Assembly: GCF_028882255.1 (NCBI RefSeq)
Contig: NZ_JARBUY010000005.1
Coordinates: 62,001 to 126,000 of the forward strand
Origin: Maribacter polysaccharolyticus
GTDB lineage: Bacteria; Bacteroidota; Bacteroidia; Flavobacteriales; Flavobacteriaceae
Direction: 5' to 3'
DNA: 64,000 bases
The notes under the pieces were generated by a model. It searched no databases. It was given only the letters and a program-made list of their open reading frames with translations, and was not told where the DNA came from. This document shows, piece after piece, positions 45,101 through 53,960 of this stretch; positions within the stretch are counted from its first letter, which is position 1; every line of letters begins with the position of its first letter. A program made the translations under genes and the position numbers.

Positions 45101-45937
45101 TTACGAACCGATGGCATATATGCCGTCATTCTTGATCTCTATCTTTCGGGCCTTGTATAGTGTGCCGATCCCTTTTTTGAATACCTTCTTACTCATCTGC
45201 AGCTCTTCTTTGATCAACTCGGGATCGGACTTGTCGTGCAATCCCAAAAATCCGCCATGCGCCATAAGCTGTTCATAGATCTTGTTCGCAGCCGGTTCCA
45301 ATATCTTTTCGCCCAAAGGCTGCAAGGAAACATCTATTTTATGATCGGGACGTATTTTCTTGATCACCCCTTTGGTGTTGTCACCGATGGATATGGACTT
45401 GAATATTTCATTATTATAGACCAATCCCTTATGAAGATTGTTGATGATGACCTCATAGCCCAATTCGGTTTTTCTCGATACCAACAAATCGACGACGTCA
45501 TCTTCTTTGACCGATAAGGTATCATTGCTCAAAAACCGATCAATTTTGTTGGAGCCTACCAAACGGTTACTCTGTTGATCCAGGTAACAATAAACCACAT
45601 ACCAATGACCTTCCTGCATTTTGTCGCGTTGCTCCCTAAAGGGCACCAACAGGTGTTTTTCGAGGCCCCAATCCATAAAGGCTCCAAATTCATTTACCTC
45701 AACGACCTTTAGCAATTGAAACTCATTCACTAAAATATCGGGTTCCAAAGAAGTGGCGACCGGTCTTTCCGAATGGTCCAAATAACAAAAGACCGTTAAT
45801 TCCTCCCCGATTTCATAGTTTTCGGGAACGTACTTATTGGGCAATAGAATATCATTCCCTTCACCATCCCCTAAAAAAAGCCCTACACTCGTATCCCGCA
45901 GGATCTCAAGTGTATTGTATGTTCCCAATGTTATCAT
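45101..45937 (-). CDS. CvfB-like S1-domain RNA-binding protein
   Basis: A 278-residue protein. It opens with an S1-like region (MITLGTYNTLEILRDTSVGL, LLPNKYVPENYEIGEELTVF). It then shows the family's marked KVVEVNEFGAFMDWGLEKHL segment, a third S1-like stretch, and a winged-helix-like C-terminus (EELQMSKKVFKKGIGTLYKA). This domain order is that of CvfB/YitL proteins, which bind RNA and influence virulence or surface genes in Gram-positive bacteria. A -7 box lies only 5 bases upstream of its ATG. Confidence 0.88.
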   Translation of the reverse strand: MITLGTYNTLEILRDTSVGLFLGDGEGNDILLPNKYVPENYEIGEELTVFCYLDHSERPVATSLEPDILVNEFQLLKVVEVNEFGAFMDWGLEKHLLVPFREQRDKMQEGHWYVVYCYLDQQSNRLVGSNKIDRFLSNDTLSVKEDDVVDLLVSRKTELGYEVIINNLHKGLVYNNEIFKSISIGDNTKGVIKKIRPDHKIDVSLQPLGEKILEPAANKIYEQLMAHGGFLGLHDKSDPELIKEELQMSKKVFKKGIGTLYKARKIEIKNDGIYAIGS

Positions 45938-45941
45938 AGTG

Positions 45942-45949
45942 CAAAAATA
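45942..45949 (-). promoter_or_regulatory. -7 box immediately upstream of the cvfB-like gene
   Basis: TATTTTTG on the minus strand matches TAnnTTTG exactly, ending 5 bases before the ATG at 45937. If used, the mRNA would have almost no leader. Confidence 0.4.
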
Positions 45950-45970
45950 AGGTTTAAAAGCGTGGACATA

Positions 45971-45998
45971 AAAAAACCGCCCTTAAAAAGAGCGGTTT
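45971..45998 (-). terminator. Terminator of the DUF2853 gene
   Basis: Stem aaaccgc / gcggttt with an inner ctt/aag pairing, followed on the minus strand by a T-run. It lies after the DUF2853 stop and separates menD-DUF2853 from the cvfB-like gene. Confidence 0.8.
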
Positions 45999-46023
45999 GA
46001 TCTGTTTTATTTATCAGCCTCTA

Positions 46024-46362
46024 CTAATAGACCGATTGTTTGCCGAAATGCTTACAAAGCATATAATACACTACGGCCCTATGTTTGTTCCTGTTGGAGG
46101 AACCATACTTTTCCATCACCGTTTTGATACCTTCCATCAATTTGGGGCTATCGCTCATTCCCAATTTCTTCATCAAATAGTTTTTCTTTACGGTTTCCAA
46201 TTCCTTTTCATCCGAACCCGAAACTTTAGAGGCATCTATATTGTAAATGGAAGGACCCAATCCAATCGTTACTTTGGTCAAAAGGTCCATGTCCGCAGGT
46301 TCACCGAATTTATCCTTAATATCTTCGGCATACTTCTCAATCAAATCGTCTCTTTTACTCAT
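46024..46362 (-). CDS. DUF2853 family protein
   Basis: A 112-residue, acidic, mostly helical protein; start taken at the ATG at 46362 (MSKRDDLIEKYAEDIKDKFG), since earlier codons fall in the end of menD. It matches DUF2853, small cytoplasmic proteins of unknown role. It follows menD by 37 bases and ends in a terminator, so it is probably the last gene of the thioesterase-menF-menD unit. Confidence 0.8.
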   Translation of the reverse strand: MSKRDDLIEKYAEDIKDKFGEPADMDLLTKVTIGLGPSIYNIDASKVSGSDEKELETVKKNYLMKKLGMSDSPKLMEGIKTVMEKYGSSNRNKHRAVVYYMLCKHFGKQSVY

Positions 46363-46399
46363 AATAGTTAGTGTCTTATAGAATATGATTAATAATACC

Positions 46400-48148
46400 C
46401 TAAGATATGAAATCAAAATATTCCAACAAAATTTTATTGTTCAATAATCTCGGGGTTTTGACCTCTATAAGCTTGGGTCCGACGGCATTTTCAAAGAACC
46501 CGTCAAGTGCATTTCGCAGCGTATTTTCCTCATCGACAGCGCAATATTCCAAACCGTACATCTTGCATAAATGTTCGGCATTCAAATGATGTGCGGTCTC
46601 AAAATAGGTAGCATAGGTTTCGGATTCTTCCTGTCCGGGTAGGATCCTGAAAATCCCCCCCCCTTCATTGTTGATCAGGATGATCCTGAAATCGGATCTA
46701 AGGTAGTTGTTCCACAACCCATTGCTGTCATAGAAAAAACTCAGGTCCCCTGTAATCAATACCGTTGGCTTACCGTTGGCCATGGCCGCTCCTACCGCTG
46801 TGGAAACACTCCCATCTATACCACTGGTACCTCGATTGCAAAAGACCTCCACGGTTGGCTTTATATCGAACAATTGGGCATAACGGATGGTAGAACTGTT
46901 CGCCATCTGCAATTGTACCCCATCCGGAATACGGTCAAAAATATACTTGAACGCCTTAAAATCGGAAAACGGGATACTTTGAAGGTATTCCGCCCTTTTG
47001 AATCCATAATTCGATTTTTTTTGGTTCCAAAACTCAAAATAACCACTCTCGACAAGATTTACCTTGGGCAGAAAACGTTTAAGAAAATCATTGGCGGGTT
47101 CCTTAAAATGATGGTTCAAAGCGAAAAAAGTATCATTTGCCCTAAGCGGGTCGATATGCCAATGTTGCCCGGGTTTATACTTACGCAAAAACGCCTTTAT
47201 TTTCTTGGAAACGATCAAGCCCCCGAACGTAAGGAGGATATCGGGTTGCAGGGCCTTGAATAGTTCCTCCCTTTGACCGGATTTTTCGATTGGTGCGATA
47301 ATACTATCTATACTCGGAAAAAAACGGGGATGGTGCAGGTTCGATGTCGTCTCGGTCAAAACGATGACCGATGGGTCATTGCCCAAACCATCCAAGAAAT
47401 CCCCTTCGATGGAGTTCGGACCGTTAACCCCTACAAGCACCATTTTTCGCTTGGCTGCATTCCATTGTTGTAAAAAGCCATCCAAAGAATCTAAAGTCGC
47501 TACCGATTCCTCTTTTTTGGACAATGGGGGATGTACAAAGGGGTGTGCAACTTTGTCGTACAAAGGCTCCTCCATAGGCACGTTGATATGTACGGGCAAT
47601 CGCTGTCCATAGGCCAAGGCAATAGCCTTCTCTAACTCCTTATCATTGAATGCCTGTATCTCATTTTGAAGCCCTTCGACATCTTTATCTATATAGTGGG
47701 GCGCATATTTCCTGACTTTCCCCGTGGCGTGGGACACATCTTGTTTTAGATGGGCCGAATACCCGATATGCCGGTGAAAGACATGATCTTGGCGTATGGT
47801 TTGCCCATCCCCCACATCAATCTTATAAAAAGGTCGGTCCGCAGATAGGACCACAATGGGAATGGTACTATAGAAAGCTTCGGCCACGGCCGGATAATAA
47901 TTGAGTAAGGCACTGCCCGAGGTACAGAGCACGGCAACGGGCCGCTTTAGCTGCTGTGCCATGCCCAAGGCAAAAAAAGCCGCACTACGTTCATCGACGA
48001 TACTAAAACAATTAAAATAGGGATCCTCTGTAAATCCTATGGTCAAAGGGGCGTTTCTAGAGCCCGGGGATATAACGATATCCCGTATTTCTTTGGCCTT
48101 ACAATGCATGACCACGGTTTGGGCCAACGGTATACTCGAATACTTCAT
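46400..48148 (-). CDS. menD: 2-Succinyl-5-enolpyruvyl-6-hydroxy-3-cyclohexene-1-carboxylate synthase
   Basis: A 582-residue thiamine-diphosphate enzyme of menaquinone synthesis; it joins isochorismate and 2-oxoglutarate with loss of CO2 and pyruvate release later in the pathway. Present are the N-terminal DIVISPGSRNAPLTIGF with the TPP-interacting region, ERSAAFFALGMAQ with the catalytic Glu, and the C-terminal cofactor motif GDLSFFYDSNGLWNN. Length is normal. It lies 54 bases after menF and 37 before DUF2853. A complete promoter match lies between menF and menD. Confidence 0.95.
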   Translation of the reverse strand: MKYSSIPLAQTVVMHCKAKEIRDIVISPGSRNAPLTIGFTEDPYFNCFSIVDERSAAFFALGMAQQLKRPVAVLCTSGSALLNYYPAVAEAFYSTIPIVVLSADRPFYKIDVGDGQTIRQDHVFHRHIGYSAHLKQDVSHATGKVRKYAPHYIDKDVEGLQNEIQAFNDKELEKAIALAYGQRLPVHINVPMEEPLYDKVAHPFVHPPLSKKEESVATLDSLDGFLQQWNAAKRKMVLVGVNGPNSIEGDFLDGLGNDPSVIVLTETTSNLHHPRFFPSIDSIIAPIEKSGQREELFKALQPDILLTFGGLIVSKKIKAFLRKYKPGQHWHIDPLRANDTFFALNHHFKEPANDFLKRFLPKVNLVESGYFEFWNQKKSNYGFKRAEYLQSIPFSDFKAFKYIFDRIPDGVQLQMANSSTIRYAQLFDIKPTVEVFCNRGTSGIDGSVSTAVGAAMANGKPTVLITGDLSFFYDSNGLWNNYLRSDFRIILINNEGGGIFRILPGQEESETYATYFETAHHLNAEHLCKMYGLEYCAVDEENTLRNALDGFFENAVGPKLIEVKTPRLLNNKILLEYFDFIS

Positions 48149-48153
48149 TGGCG

Positions 48154-48185
48154 CAAAAATACAACGTCCGTAGCACTAAACCCAA
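48154..48185 (-). promoter_or_regulatory. Bacteroidota-type promoter directly before menD
   Basis: On the minus strand TTG (48183-48185), a 21-base spacer, then TATTTTTG (48154-48161). The -7 box ends 5 bases before the menD ATG (48148), so a transcript from it would be leaderless. Confidence 0.5.
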
Positions 48186-48202
48186 CGTTCATTTAAATAC
48201 TC

Positions 48203-49309
48203 TCAATCGGTAATTACCTGAAGCATGGTCTTACTTTTCGCAACGGTTTCTTGCCACTCTTTGGCAGGGTCGGAAACCTTGGTGATCCCACCTCCCACAT
48301 ATAATGTGGCCTTGGTATCCGAAAATTTCATACAGCGTAGATTCACAAACAGTTCCGATGTTGTTTTGATCGCCCGATACGATTTATTCTCTTGGTTCCT
48401 TTCACTTTTGGTCCGGTGAATTTCCTGTTTCAAATTCAGTTCACCCAAGAAACCCGTATAGAATTCCCGTTTATAATTTTCGTTTTCCAGAATGAAATCC
48501 CGCGCCGGTTCCAAAGGCATTCCGCAAACTGCCGGAGTGGGATGAAGGGCCTGAATGATTTCGGAAAGGTTCTTATTGTACCCTGCGGTAATTTTCGTGC
48601 GCAAGTGCCATAGATTCCCCGCCCGGATAGACGCCACTTCCGATTGCTTTAAATGGGACACCTTCCCCTGAAGGGTTTCCCGTATATAGTCGGTAACCAT
48701 TTGTTGTTCTTCCAATTCCTTATGGCCCCAAATGGGTCGTTCGTCTTCAACTACGGTCTGTGTACCGGCCAATGACATGGTCGTTAGGCTTTGGTTGGAG
48801 GTTCGAAGCAAAATCTCCGGGGTAGCTCCCATCCACATTCCGACCTTGGGATGGTACCACAAATAACAGAAGGCCGATTCGTAAGTAGCCAATAATCGCA
48901 TCAATATTTGCAAAGGAGGTTTGGTACACCTTACCTCCAGTTTCCTGGAAAGAACCACCTTATCGAACTTTCCATTTGCAATTTCCCGTATACCTTGCTT
49001 CACCAAACGTAAATGTCCCTCTTTTTCTTGTGCACTCCCCCCATCGATATCCAATGCCCTTCCCAAAGAGGTCTTTTCCTGTGAACTATGGGCGGTCAAT
49101 TGTTCATGCAAGGGCAACAGTATAGGGGGATGGTCCCCTTGAAAAGGGGCAATGACAAAACCCTGCTCACTAAAATCATGGGTATGGTACACCGTATCAT
49201 CCTTTTGCAGAATGGCTTTTACTTCCTTGTCATTCGGTTTTCGATAGATCACAAAAGGCAAGCCTTGTGACAGCTGTCCTTCTACCCGTTTCAAAACTTC
49301 TTGCAACAT
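48203..49309 (-). CDS. menF: Isochorismate synthase
   Basis: A 368-residue chorismate-binding enzyme. Diagnostic parts are the KVVLSRKLEVRC strand, GMWMGATPEILLRT, LAGTQTV, HPTPAVCGMP and a C-terminal LYVGGGITKVSDP. It converts chorismate to isochorismate, the entry to menaquinone (siderophore use is the usual alternative, here unlikely given menD next door). One base separates its start from the upstream thioesterase stop. Confidence 0.93.
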   Translation of the reverse strand: MLQEVLKRVEGQLSQGLPFVIYRKPNDKEVKAILQKDDTVYHTHDFSEQGFVIAPFQGDHPPILLPLHEQLTAHSSQEKTSLGRALDIDGGSAQEKEGHLRLVKQGIREIANGKFDKVVLSRKLEVRCTKPPLQILMRLLATYESAFCYLWYHPKVGMWMGATPEILLRTSNQSLTTMSLAGTQTVVEDERPIWGHKELEEQQMVTDYIRETLQGKVSHLKQSEVASIRAGNLWHLRTKITAGYNKNLSEIIQALHPTPAVCGMPLEPARDFILENENYKREFYTGFLGELNLKQEIHRTKSERNQENKSYRAIKTTSELFVNLRCMKFSDTKATLYVGGGITKVSDPAKEWQETVAKSKTMLQVITD

Positions 49310-49310
49310 T

Positions 49311-49760
49311 TTATTCTTTGGGTATGGCTATCGTAGTTAATTTGCAGATCGATATCAATTGCCCTTCGGCATCGGTTATCTTGATATCCCAAAGTTGGGT
49401 GGTGCGCCCCTTGTGCAAGATGATGGCTTTTGCGAATACTTCACCTGACTTGATACTTTTGACATGGTTGGCCGAAATCTCGATGCCCCGTACAAAGTAC
49501 TTCTGGGCATCCATAAAAATATACGATGCCATACTCCCAACACTTTCGGCCAAAGCAACCATGGCCCCACCGTGAAGCACACCATCGGGTTGATGTACCT
49601 TTGGGGTTACGGGCATTTTGCCCACCAAAAAATTTTCCCCGATCTCTACATATTCTATATCCAACGTTTGCATCAAGGTGTTTTTGGATGACGCATTGCA
49701 AACCTTTAAGATTTTATCCCTGTATTCGTCCATCGAAATATTTTTTGTAAAATTAAGCAT
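49311..49760 (-). CDS. Hotdog-fold thioesterase, probable DHNA-CoA hydrolase
   Basis: A 149-residue PaaI-type hotdog thioesterase. The family's HQPDGVLHGGAMVALAESVG segment carries the active-site region, followed by the substrate-tunnel strand AKAIILHKGRTTQLWDIKI. It lies one base upstream of menF, so it is the first gene of the menF-menD transcript. That context points to hydrolysis of 1,4-dihydroxy-2-naphthoyl-CoA (the MenI step) and not to phenylacetate metabolism. The assignment to this step is inferred from position. Confidence 0.82.
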   Translation of the reverse strand: MLNFTKNISMDEYRDKILKVCNASSKNTLMQTLDIEYVEIGENFLVGKMPVTPKVHQPDGVLHGGAMVALAESVGSMASYIFMDAQKYFVRGIEISANHVKSIKSGEVFAKAIILHKGRTTQLWDIKITDAEGQLISICKLTTIAIPKE

Positions 49761-50064
49761 TCCGACAACAAGAGTCCTCCGCAGTCCTGTTTTCTATCAG
49801 CGTTAGCGTAATTTTATTGCCCTTCAACAAAACCAATCCATTGAAAATCAAGCCCTATACTTTGTTAAAATAAATTGGCCTTTTCTATTATCCATAATAA
49901 ATTTTGTATTTTCAAAACCAAATTCATCGCCCCCTCACCTGTTGTAATACGAGTTTTTACAAAAAATTCCGGTTCTTCCTATAAAGGATATTCCGTATTG
50001 TAAAAGTCCGTACATATGTCAACGCTGAAATTTTTGAGTCATCAATCTAAAACTGTTTTTGATC
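49761..50064. other. 304-bp divergent intergenic region
   Basis: Lies between the thioesterase (leftward) and the Crp-type regulator (rightward). I see no open frame and no consensus-quality promoter box; the sequence is AT-rich towards the regulator. Confidence 0.45.
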
Positions 50065-50769
50065 ATGAATATAGGTTTGGAAAAGTACCGATATTACATC
50101 GAGGTATTGAATGGGAATGCATTATTCAAGGATCTGCCCTACAGCTCCCTTACGGCCCTTCTAAAAATTGCGACGGGAAAGACTTGGGCCAAAAAATCAT
50201 GTATCCTGGATACCCAAGAAACCTGTTATAAATTCTATATCATAATTTCCGGAAGGATCAAGGTCTATAATTTCGACATGGAAAAAGATCGCAATTTGAC
50301 CCTGTTCATGTTGAAAACCAATGATGTCTTCGACATTTTTTCATTGATCGACTGCGCACGGCACGAAGTGTATTATGAAACCTTAGATAAGACGGAATTG
50401 CTTTGTATTCCCCTAGCGGATATGAAACAATGGATTGCGGACCATCCCGAATTCAATCAAAACTTCTTGGTATATGTCATCGATAAGATGTGCCATCTGC
50501 AAAAATACGTGTCGGATATGGTATTCAAGGATGCCCCGACCCGATTGGCCCATCTCATTTATAATTACCTGAACTTAAATTCACATGAACTCGAAGTGAT
50601 CAATGATCTTACCCATGAAGAATTGGCAGCCATGATCGGGACGACCAGGGCGGTCCTGAACAGGCATTTGCAAAACTTCAAAGAAGAGGGTATTATCTGT
50701 CTGGGTAGAAAGGAGATCATTGTCACGGATCTTCCCGCATTGCTGTCAAAGTTCGGTAACAACAACTAG
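50065..50769 (+). CDS. Crp/Fnr family transcriptional regulator
   Basis: A 234-residue regulator, start at the ATG at 50065. Residues about 20-135 form a cyclic-nucleotide-binding-type beta-roll (TCYKFYIIISGRIKVYNFD), without the Cys pattern of an FNR iron-sulfur sensor at the N-terminus. A long dimer helix follows, then a winged helix-turn-helix with LTHEELAAMIGTTRAVLNRH. The effector is unknown. The next genes downstream are two secreted paralogues, which are plausible but unproven targets. Confidence 0.9.
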   Translation: MNIGLEKYRYYIEVLNGNALFKDLPYSSLTALLKIATGKTWAKKSCILDTQETCYKFYIIISGRIKVYNFDMEKDRNLTLFMLKTNDVFDIFSLIDCARHEVYYETLDKTELLCIPLADMKQWIADHPEFNQNFLVYVIDKMCHLQKYVSDMVFKDAPTRLAHLIYNYLNLNSHELEVINDLTHEELAAMIGTTRAVLNRHLQNFKEEGIICLGRKEIIVTDLPALLSKFGNNN

Positions 50770-51000
50770 CCATTCGCGAACTACTTGGGGTTGTTAATTT
50801 TATCCTAATTATCTGGAATTATTCTTAATATGATACCTAGGTAGCAATCATTTCTTATAAAGTATCTTAATTTTAAGTAATCGCAAAATGATCGATGCTT
50901 AGGACATTGATCGACCAAAACTTCCCCCCTTTATTTGTTTCATGCCTGAATACATTCGGCATTTTAAAAATGTTTCATCAATCTTTAAAAACAATCATCA

Positions 51001-51512
51001 TGAAAAAGCTGTTCATCAATCTAATCGCACTGAGCCTGGTCTCACTGGGTTATTCACAATTTAATTTGGAAGCCAAGGAAGTTGCCTTGGATGAAGTTAC
51101 CGTTTCTTCCTTGAACGCCCCTTATCTAAGGACGGTCAAGGTTGAGGAAATGCCACCTTCGGTATATCAATTGGAAAATAAGGCCGCACGTTTCGACATC
51201 ACCAAATCGGATCAATACAAATCCTATTTTGAGGCCTATGAGGTCATATTTTCCCAAGACAACGGTAAAATCGTCGCAACCTATGATAAGGAAGGGAAAA
51301 TCATCTCTTCTTTCGAAAGATTCAATAATATTACGCTACCCTCGGCCGTACGCAATGCAATATGGAAGGAACATCCCGGATGGGCCATCAAAAAAGACGT
51401 GTATTTGGTCAACTATTTCGGTGACCAGGGAGTCACACGTACATGTAGGGTACAGCTCATCAAGGACGGGGAAAAGAAAAACATAAAATTGGATCTAGAC
51501 GACATTCTTTAA
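51001..51512 (+). CDS. Secreted PepSY-like protein, paralogue 1
   Basis: A 170-residue exported protein; start at the ATG at 51001, which opens a signal peptide ending SLGYSQ. The mature part has LDEVTVSSLNAPYL, then a repeated beta-rich pattern (VIFSQDNGKIVATYDKEG, FERFNNITLPSAVRNAI, HPGWAIKKDVYLVNYF) resembling PepSY-like/BLIP-like periplasmic domains. The next gene is a clear paralogue with about half of mature residues shared. Function unknown; related folds bind or inhibit other proteins. Confidence 0.75.
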
Positions 51513-51549
51513 ACTGTTGCCAACAGATCATTGCAATTCATCAATCAAA

Positions 51550-51599
51550 AAACGCCCCCAATCCATTGTTCGTTCCAATACGATCAAGGTGGGGCGTTT
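51550..51599. terminator. Hairpin between the two PepSY-like paralogues
   Basis: AAACGCCCC pairs with GGGGCGTTT across a loop of about 32 bases. The loop is long and the T-run on the plus strand short, so it may be a weak terminator or mRNA-processing structure. Confidence 0.5.
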
Positions 51600-51637
51600 A
51601 TCACTAAGTATTCATTAATCATAAAACCATAATCATC

Positions 51638-52162
51638 ATGAAAAAGCTGTTCATCAATCTAATCGCGCTGAGCCTGGTCTCACTGGGCTACTCACAACAA
51701 TCCGTTTATACCGATACCGCCAATGAGGTTACCTTGGAAGGGGTTACGGTAAGTCCGTTGAATATTTCCTACCTAAGCATGGTCCAGGAAGAATCAATGC
51801 CCGATCATGTCACGGAGCTGGAAAACAAAGCCGCCCGTTACGACATTACCAAATCCGGAATCTATGATTACGAGATCGAGGATTATGAAATTACGTTCTC
51901 CCACGAGAACGGTACCATAATCGCCACTTACGACAAAAATGGGCGGATTTTGAATTCATACGAAAGGTTCAATAATATTACACTGCCCTTTGAACTAAGG
52001 AATAAGATCTATCAGGAATATCCCGGATGGACAATTCATAGGGACGCTTATATCGTTACTTATTTCGAAGATAGCGGGGTGACGAAAATATGTAAGTTAC
52101 ACCTTCGGAAAGATGGTAAAAAACTGAATATCAAAATTGATATGGATGGGAATATAATCTAA
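51638..52162 (+). CDS. Secreted PepSY-like protein, paralogue 2
   Basis: A 174-residue exported protein. Its first 20 codons differ from those of paralogue 1 at only three third positions, giving the same signal peptide. The mature part keeps the framework (EVTLEGVTVSPLN, ELENKAARYDITKSG, SYERFNNITLPFELRNKI, YPGWTIHRDAYIVTYF) but has diverged strongly and has a slightly longer acidic start. It is followed by a good terminator. It presumably acts in the periplasm like its neighbour. Confidence 0.75.
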   Translation: MKKLFINLIALSLVSLGYSQQSVYTDTANEVTLEGVTVSPLNISYLSMVQEESMPDHVTELENKAARYDITKSGIYDYEIEDYEITFSHENGTIIATYDKNGRILNSYERFNNITLPFELRNKIYQEYPGWTIHRDAYIVTYFEDSGVTKICKLHLRKDGKKLNIKIDMDGNII

Positions 52163-52206
52163 TTTAGGATGTAAGTATTTCCGATAAATAGATCAATCGC
52201 AATACC

Positions 52207-52240
52207 AAAAAGTGCAAGTTGTTTTTCTTGCACTTTTTTT
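52207..52240 (+). terminator. Terminator after PepSY-like paralogue 2
   Basis: Stem AGTGCAAG / CTTGCACT with an 8-base loop and seven T, 48 bases after the stop codon. Confidence 0.9.
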
Positions 52241-52270
52241 ATGTCTTGGGTATTGTTTTATCTTTAAGAA

Positions 52271-52915
52271 ATGAAAGTGATCGAAAACCAGGTCGAATAC
52301 CGGGCAACCAATTCCTATGCCACCCTCAATACCCTAAGCGAAAACACCAGGAATGTTTGGTGGGTTTTTCATGGCCTCGGTCATTTGAGCAAATTTTTCC
52401 TAAGCTATTTCAAGGACCTGCCTGCAAATGAAAATTACATCATAGCACCACAGGCACCTTCCAAATACTATTTGAACGATCAATACCGCCATGTAGGTGC
52501 CAGTTGGCTCACCAAGGAGCAAACCGAAAATGAAACTGCCAATGTAATGGCCTATCTTGATGCCGTATTGGCCACCGAAAAAATCCCTTCCCATTGTAAG
52601 GTGATCGTATTCGGATATTCCCAAGGGGTATCCATAGCCACACGATGGGTCGTACACCGTCAGCTGAAATGCCATCGTCTTATTTTATATGCCGGCGGAC
52701 TACCCAAGGAACTGAAACCCGAGGATTTTGATTTTTTGGATCTACACCTTACCCAAGTGAGTACCCTTGTCGGAGATCGGGATGAATACATCAACCCAGA
52801 ACGGCTTGAAAAAGAATCCCGAAAAATCGATTGGCTTTTTAGGGAAAAGGCGAAACAAATCGTATTCAAGGGTACCCATGCACTAAAAAAAGAATTGCTG
52901 CACCAATTTCTATAA
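52271..52915 (+). CDS. Alpha/beta hydrolase, carboxylesterase/phospholipase-like
   Basis: A 214-residue cytoplasmic hydrolase. The nucleophile elbow is VIVFGYSQGVSIA, the oxyanion-side start is VWWVFHGLGH, the acid lies in LVGDRDEYIN and the histidine in FKGTHALKK. Size and layout fit the phospholipase/carboxylesterase group (YpfH/Est-like). It is the first of three closely spaced rightward genes (GNAT, VOC), which may be co-transcribed. Substrate unknown. Confidence 0.85.
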   Translation: MKVIENQVEYRATNSYATLNTLSENTRNVWWVFHGLGHLSKFFLSYFKDLPANENYIIAPQAPSKYYLNDQYRHVGASWLTKEQTENETANVMAYLDAVLATEKIPSHCKVIVFGYSQGVSIATRWVVHRQLKCHRLILYAGGLPKELKPEDFDFLDLHLTQVSTLVGDRDEYINPERLEKESRKIDWLFREKAKQIVFKGTHALKKELLHQFL

Positions 52916-52997
52916 CCGAACCCCATCGCTGTTGTTATGTTCATAAAACATCCCATTACAATAAGTTACACCATATCTTAATAAATAAAATCCGAAA

Positions 52998-53549
52998 ATG
53001 AACAAGTTTTCAATTACCTTGGAAAATGAACGTGTACGACTTGAACCCTTGACTTTGGAAAATCATAAACACCTTATTCCCATTGCCTCCCAAGACAAGT
53101 TGATACGTTATTCCCCTTCCGATATCGAGACCCCGGCAGTATTAAAAGTGTATGTTGAAACCGCTTTGGAGCAGAAAAACGGAAATACCGGAATTCCATT
53201 TATCGTTTTCGACAAGAAAAACCGGACGTATGCGGGTTGTACCCGATTTATGAACATCGATTGGAAAAACAAGGTATTGCAAATTGGATCTACGTGGATC
53301 GGAAGGGAATTCCACGGTACGGGACTCAACACCCAAATGAAAGCCTTGATGCTATCCCATGCGTTTGGGACGATGGACTTTGAAAAAATCGAATTCCGTA
53401 TCGATGAACGCAATATACGTTCTAGAAAGGCCGTGGAAAAATTGGGCGGGGTCCTCGAAGGGGTATTACGCAAAAACGTTTACCTCTTGGATGGATTTAA
53501 ACGGAATACCTGCTGCTATGGCATTTTAAAAGAAGCGTGGATCAAGTAA
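52998..53549 (+). CDS. GNAT family N-acetyltransferase (RimJ/RimL-like)
   Basis: A 183-residue acetyltransferase. It starts in the usual RimL way (LENERVRLEPLTLENHKHL) and carries GSTWIGREFHGTGLNTQMKA for acetyl-CoA binding. Towards the end IEFRIDERNIRSRKAVEKLG is the family signature. Relatives acetylate N-termini of proteins or small amines. It sits between an esterase and a VOC protein gene. Confidence 0.88.
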   Translation: MNKFSITLENERVRLEPLTLENHKHLIPIASQDKLIRYSPSDIETPAVLKVYVETALEQKNGNTGIPFIVFDKKNRTYAGCTRFMNIDWKNKVLQIGSTWIGREFHGTGLNTQMKALMLSHAFGTMDFEKIEFRIDERNIRSRKAVEKLGGVLEGVLRKNVYLLDGFKRNTCCYGILKEAWIK

Positions 53550-53567
53550 ATTCGAAATAGGGAACGT

Positions 53568-53960
53568 ATGGAACGGAAAATAGCTAAAGTTACCTTGATG
53601 GTCAAAGATTATGATGAGGCCATTGCTTTTTATACCCAAAAATTAGGTTTCCATGTTTTGGAGGATGTGCCTTTGGATGCCGATAAACGATGGGTATTGA
53701 TAGGGCCTCCCGATCCGGAAGGTACCGCATTGCTTTTGGCAAAAGCCACGAACAAAGAAGAAATACGGTGTATCGGCAACCAAACCGGGGGACGCGTATT
53801 TCTCTTTCTACATACCGATGATTTTTGGAGGGACTATAAAGCCATGGTCGCAGCGGGGGTCATTTTTATGGAGGCCCCCAGGAAAGAAGCTTATGGAACC
53901 GTGGCGGTATTCAAGGATCTTTATGGCAATCTTTGGGACCTTATGGCTCCTAAACCTTGA
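53568..53960 (+). CDS. VOC family protein (glyoxalase-like)
   Basis: A 130-residue protein of two beta-alpha-beta-beta-beta modules. IAKVTLMVKDYDEAIAFYT opens the first, and the second ends VAVFKDLYGNLWDLMAP with a metal-ligand Asp/Asn pattern typical of dioxygenase or glyoxalase relatives. The classical first His is replaced within this set, so metal binding is uncertain. It begins 18 bases after the GNAT gene. Function unknown. Confidence 0.85.
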   Translation: MERKIAKVTLMVKDYDEAIAFYTQKLGFHVLEDVPLDADKRWVLIGPPDPEGTALLLAKATNKEEIRCIGNQTGGRVFLFLHTDDFWRDYKAMVAAGVIFMEAPRKEAYGTVAVFKDLYGNLWDLMAPKP

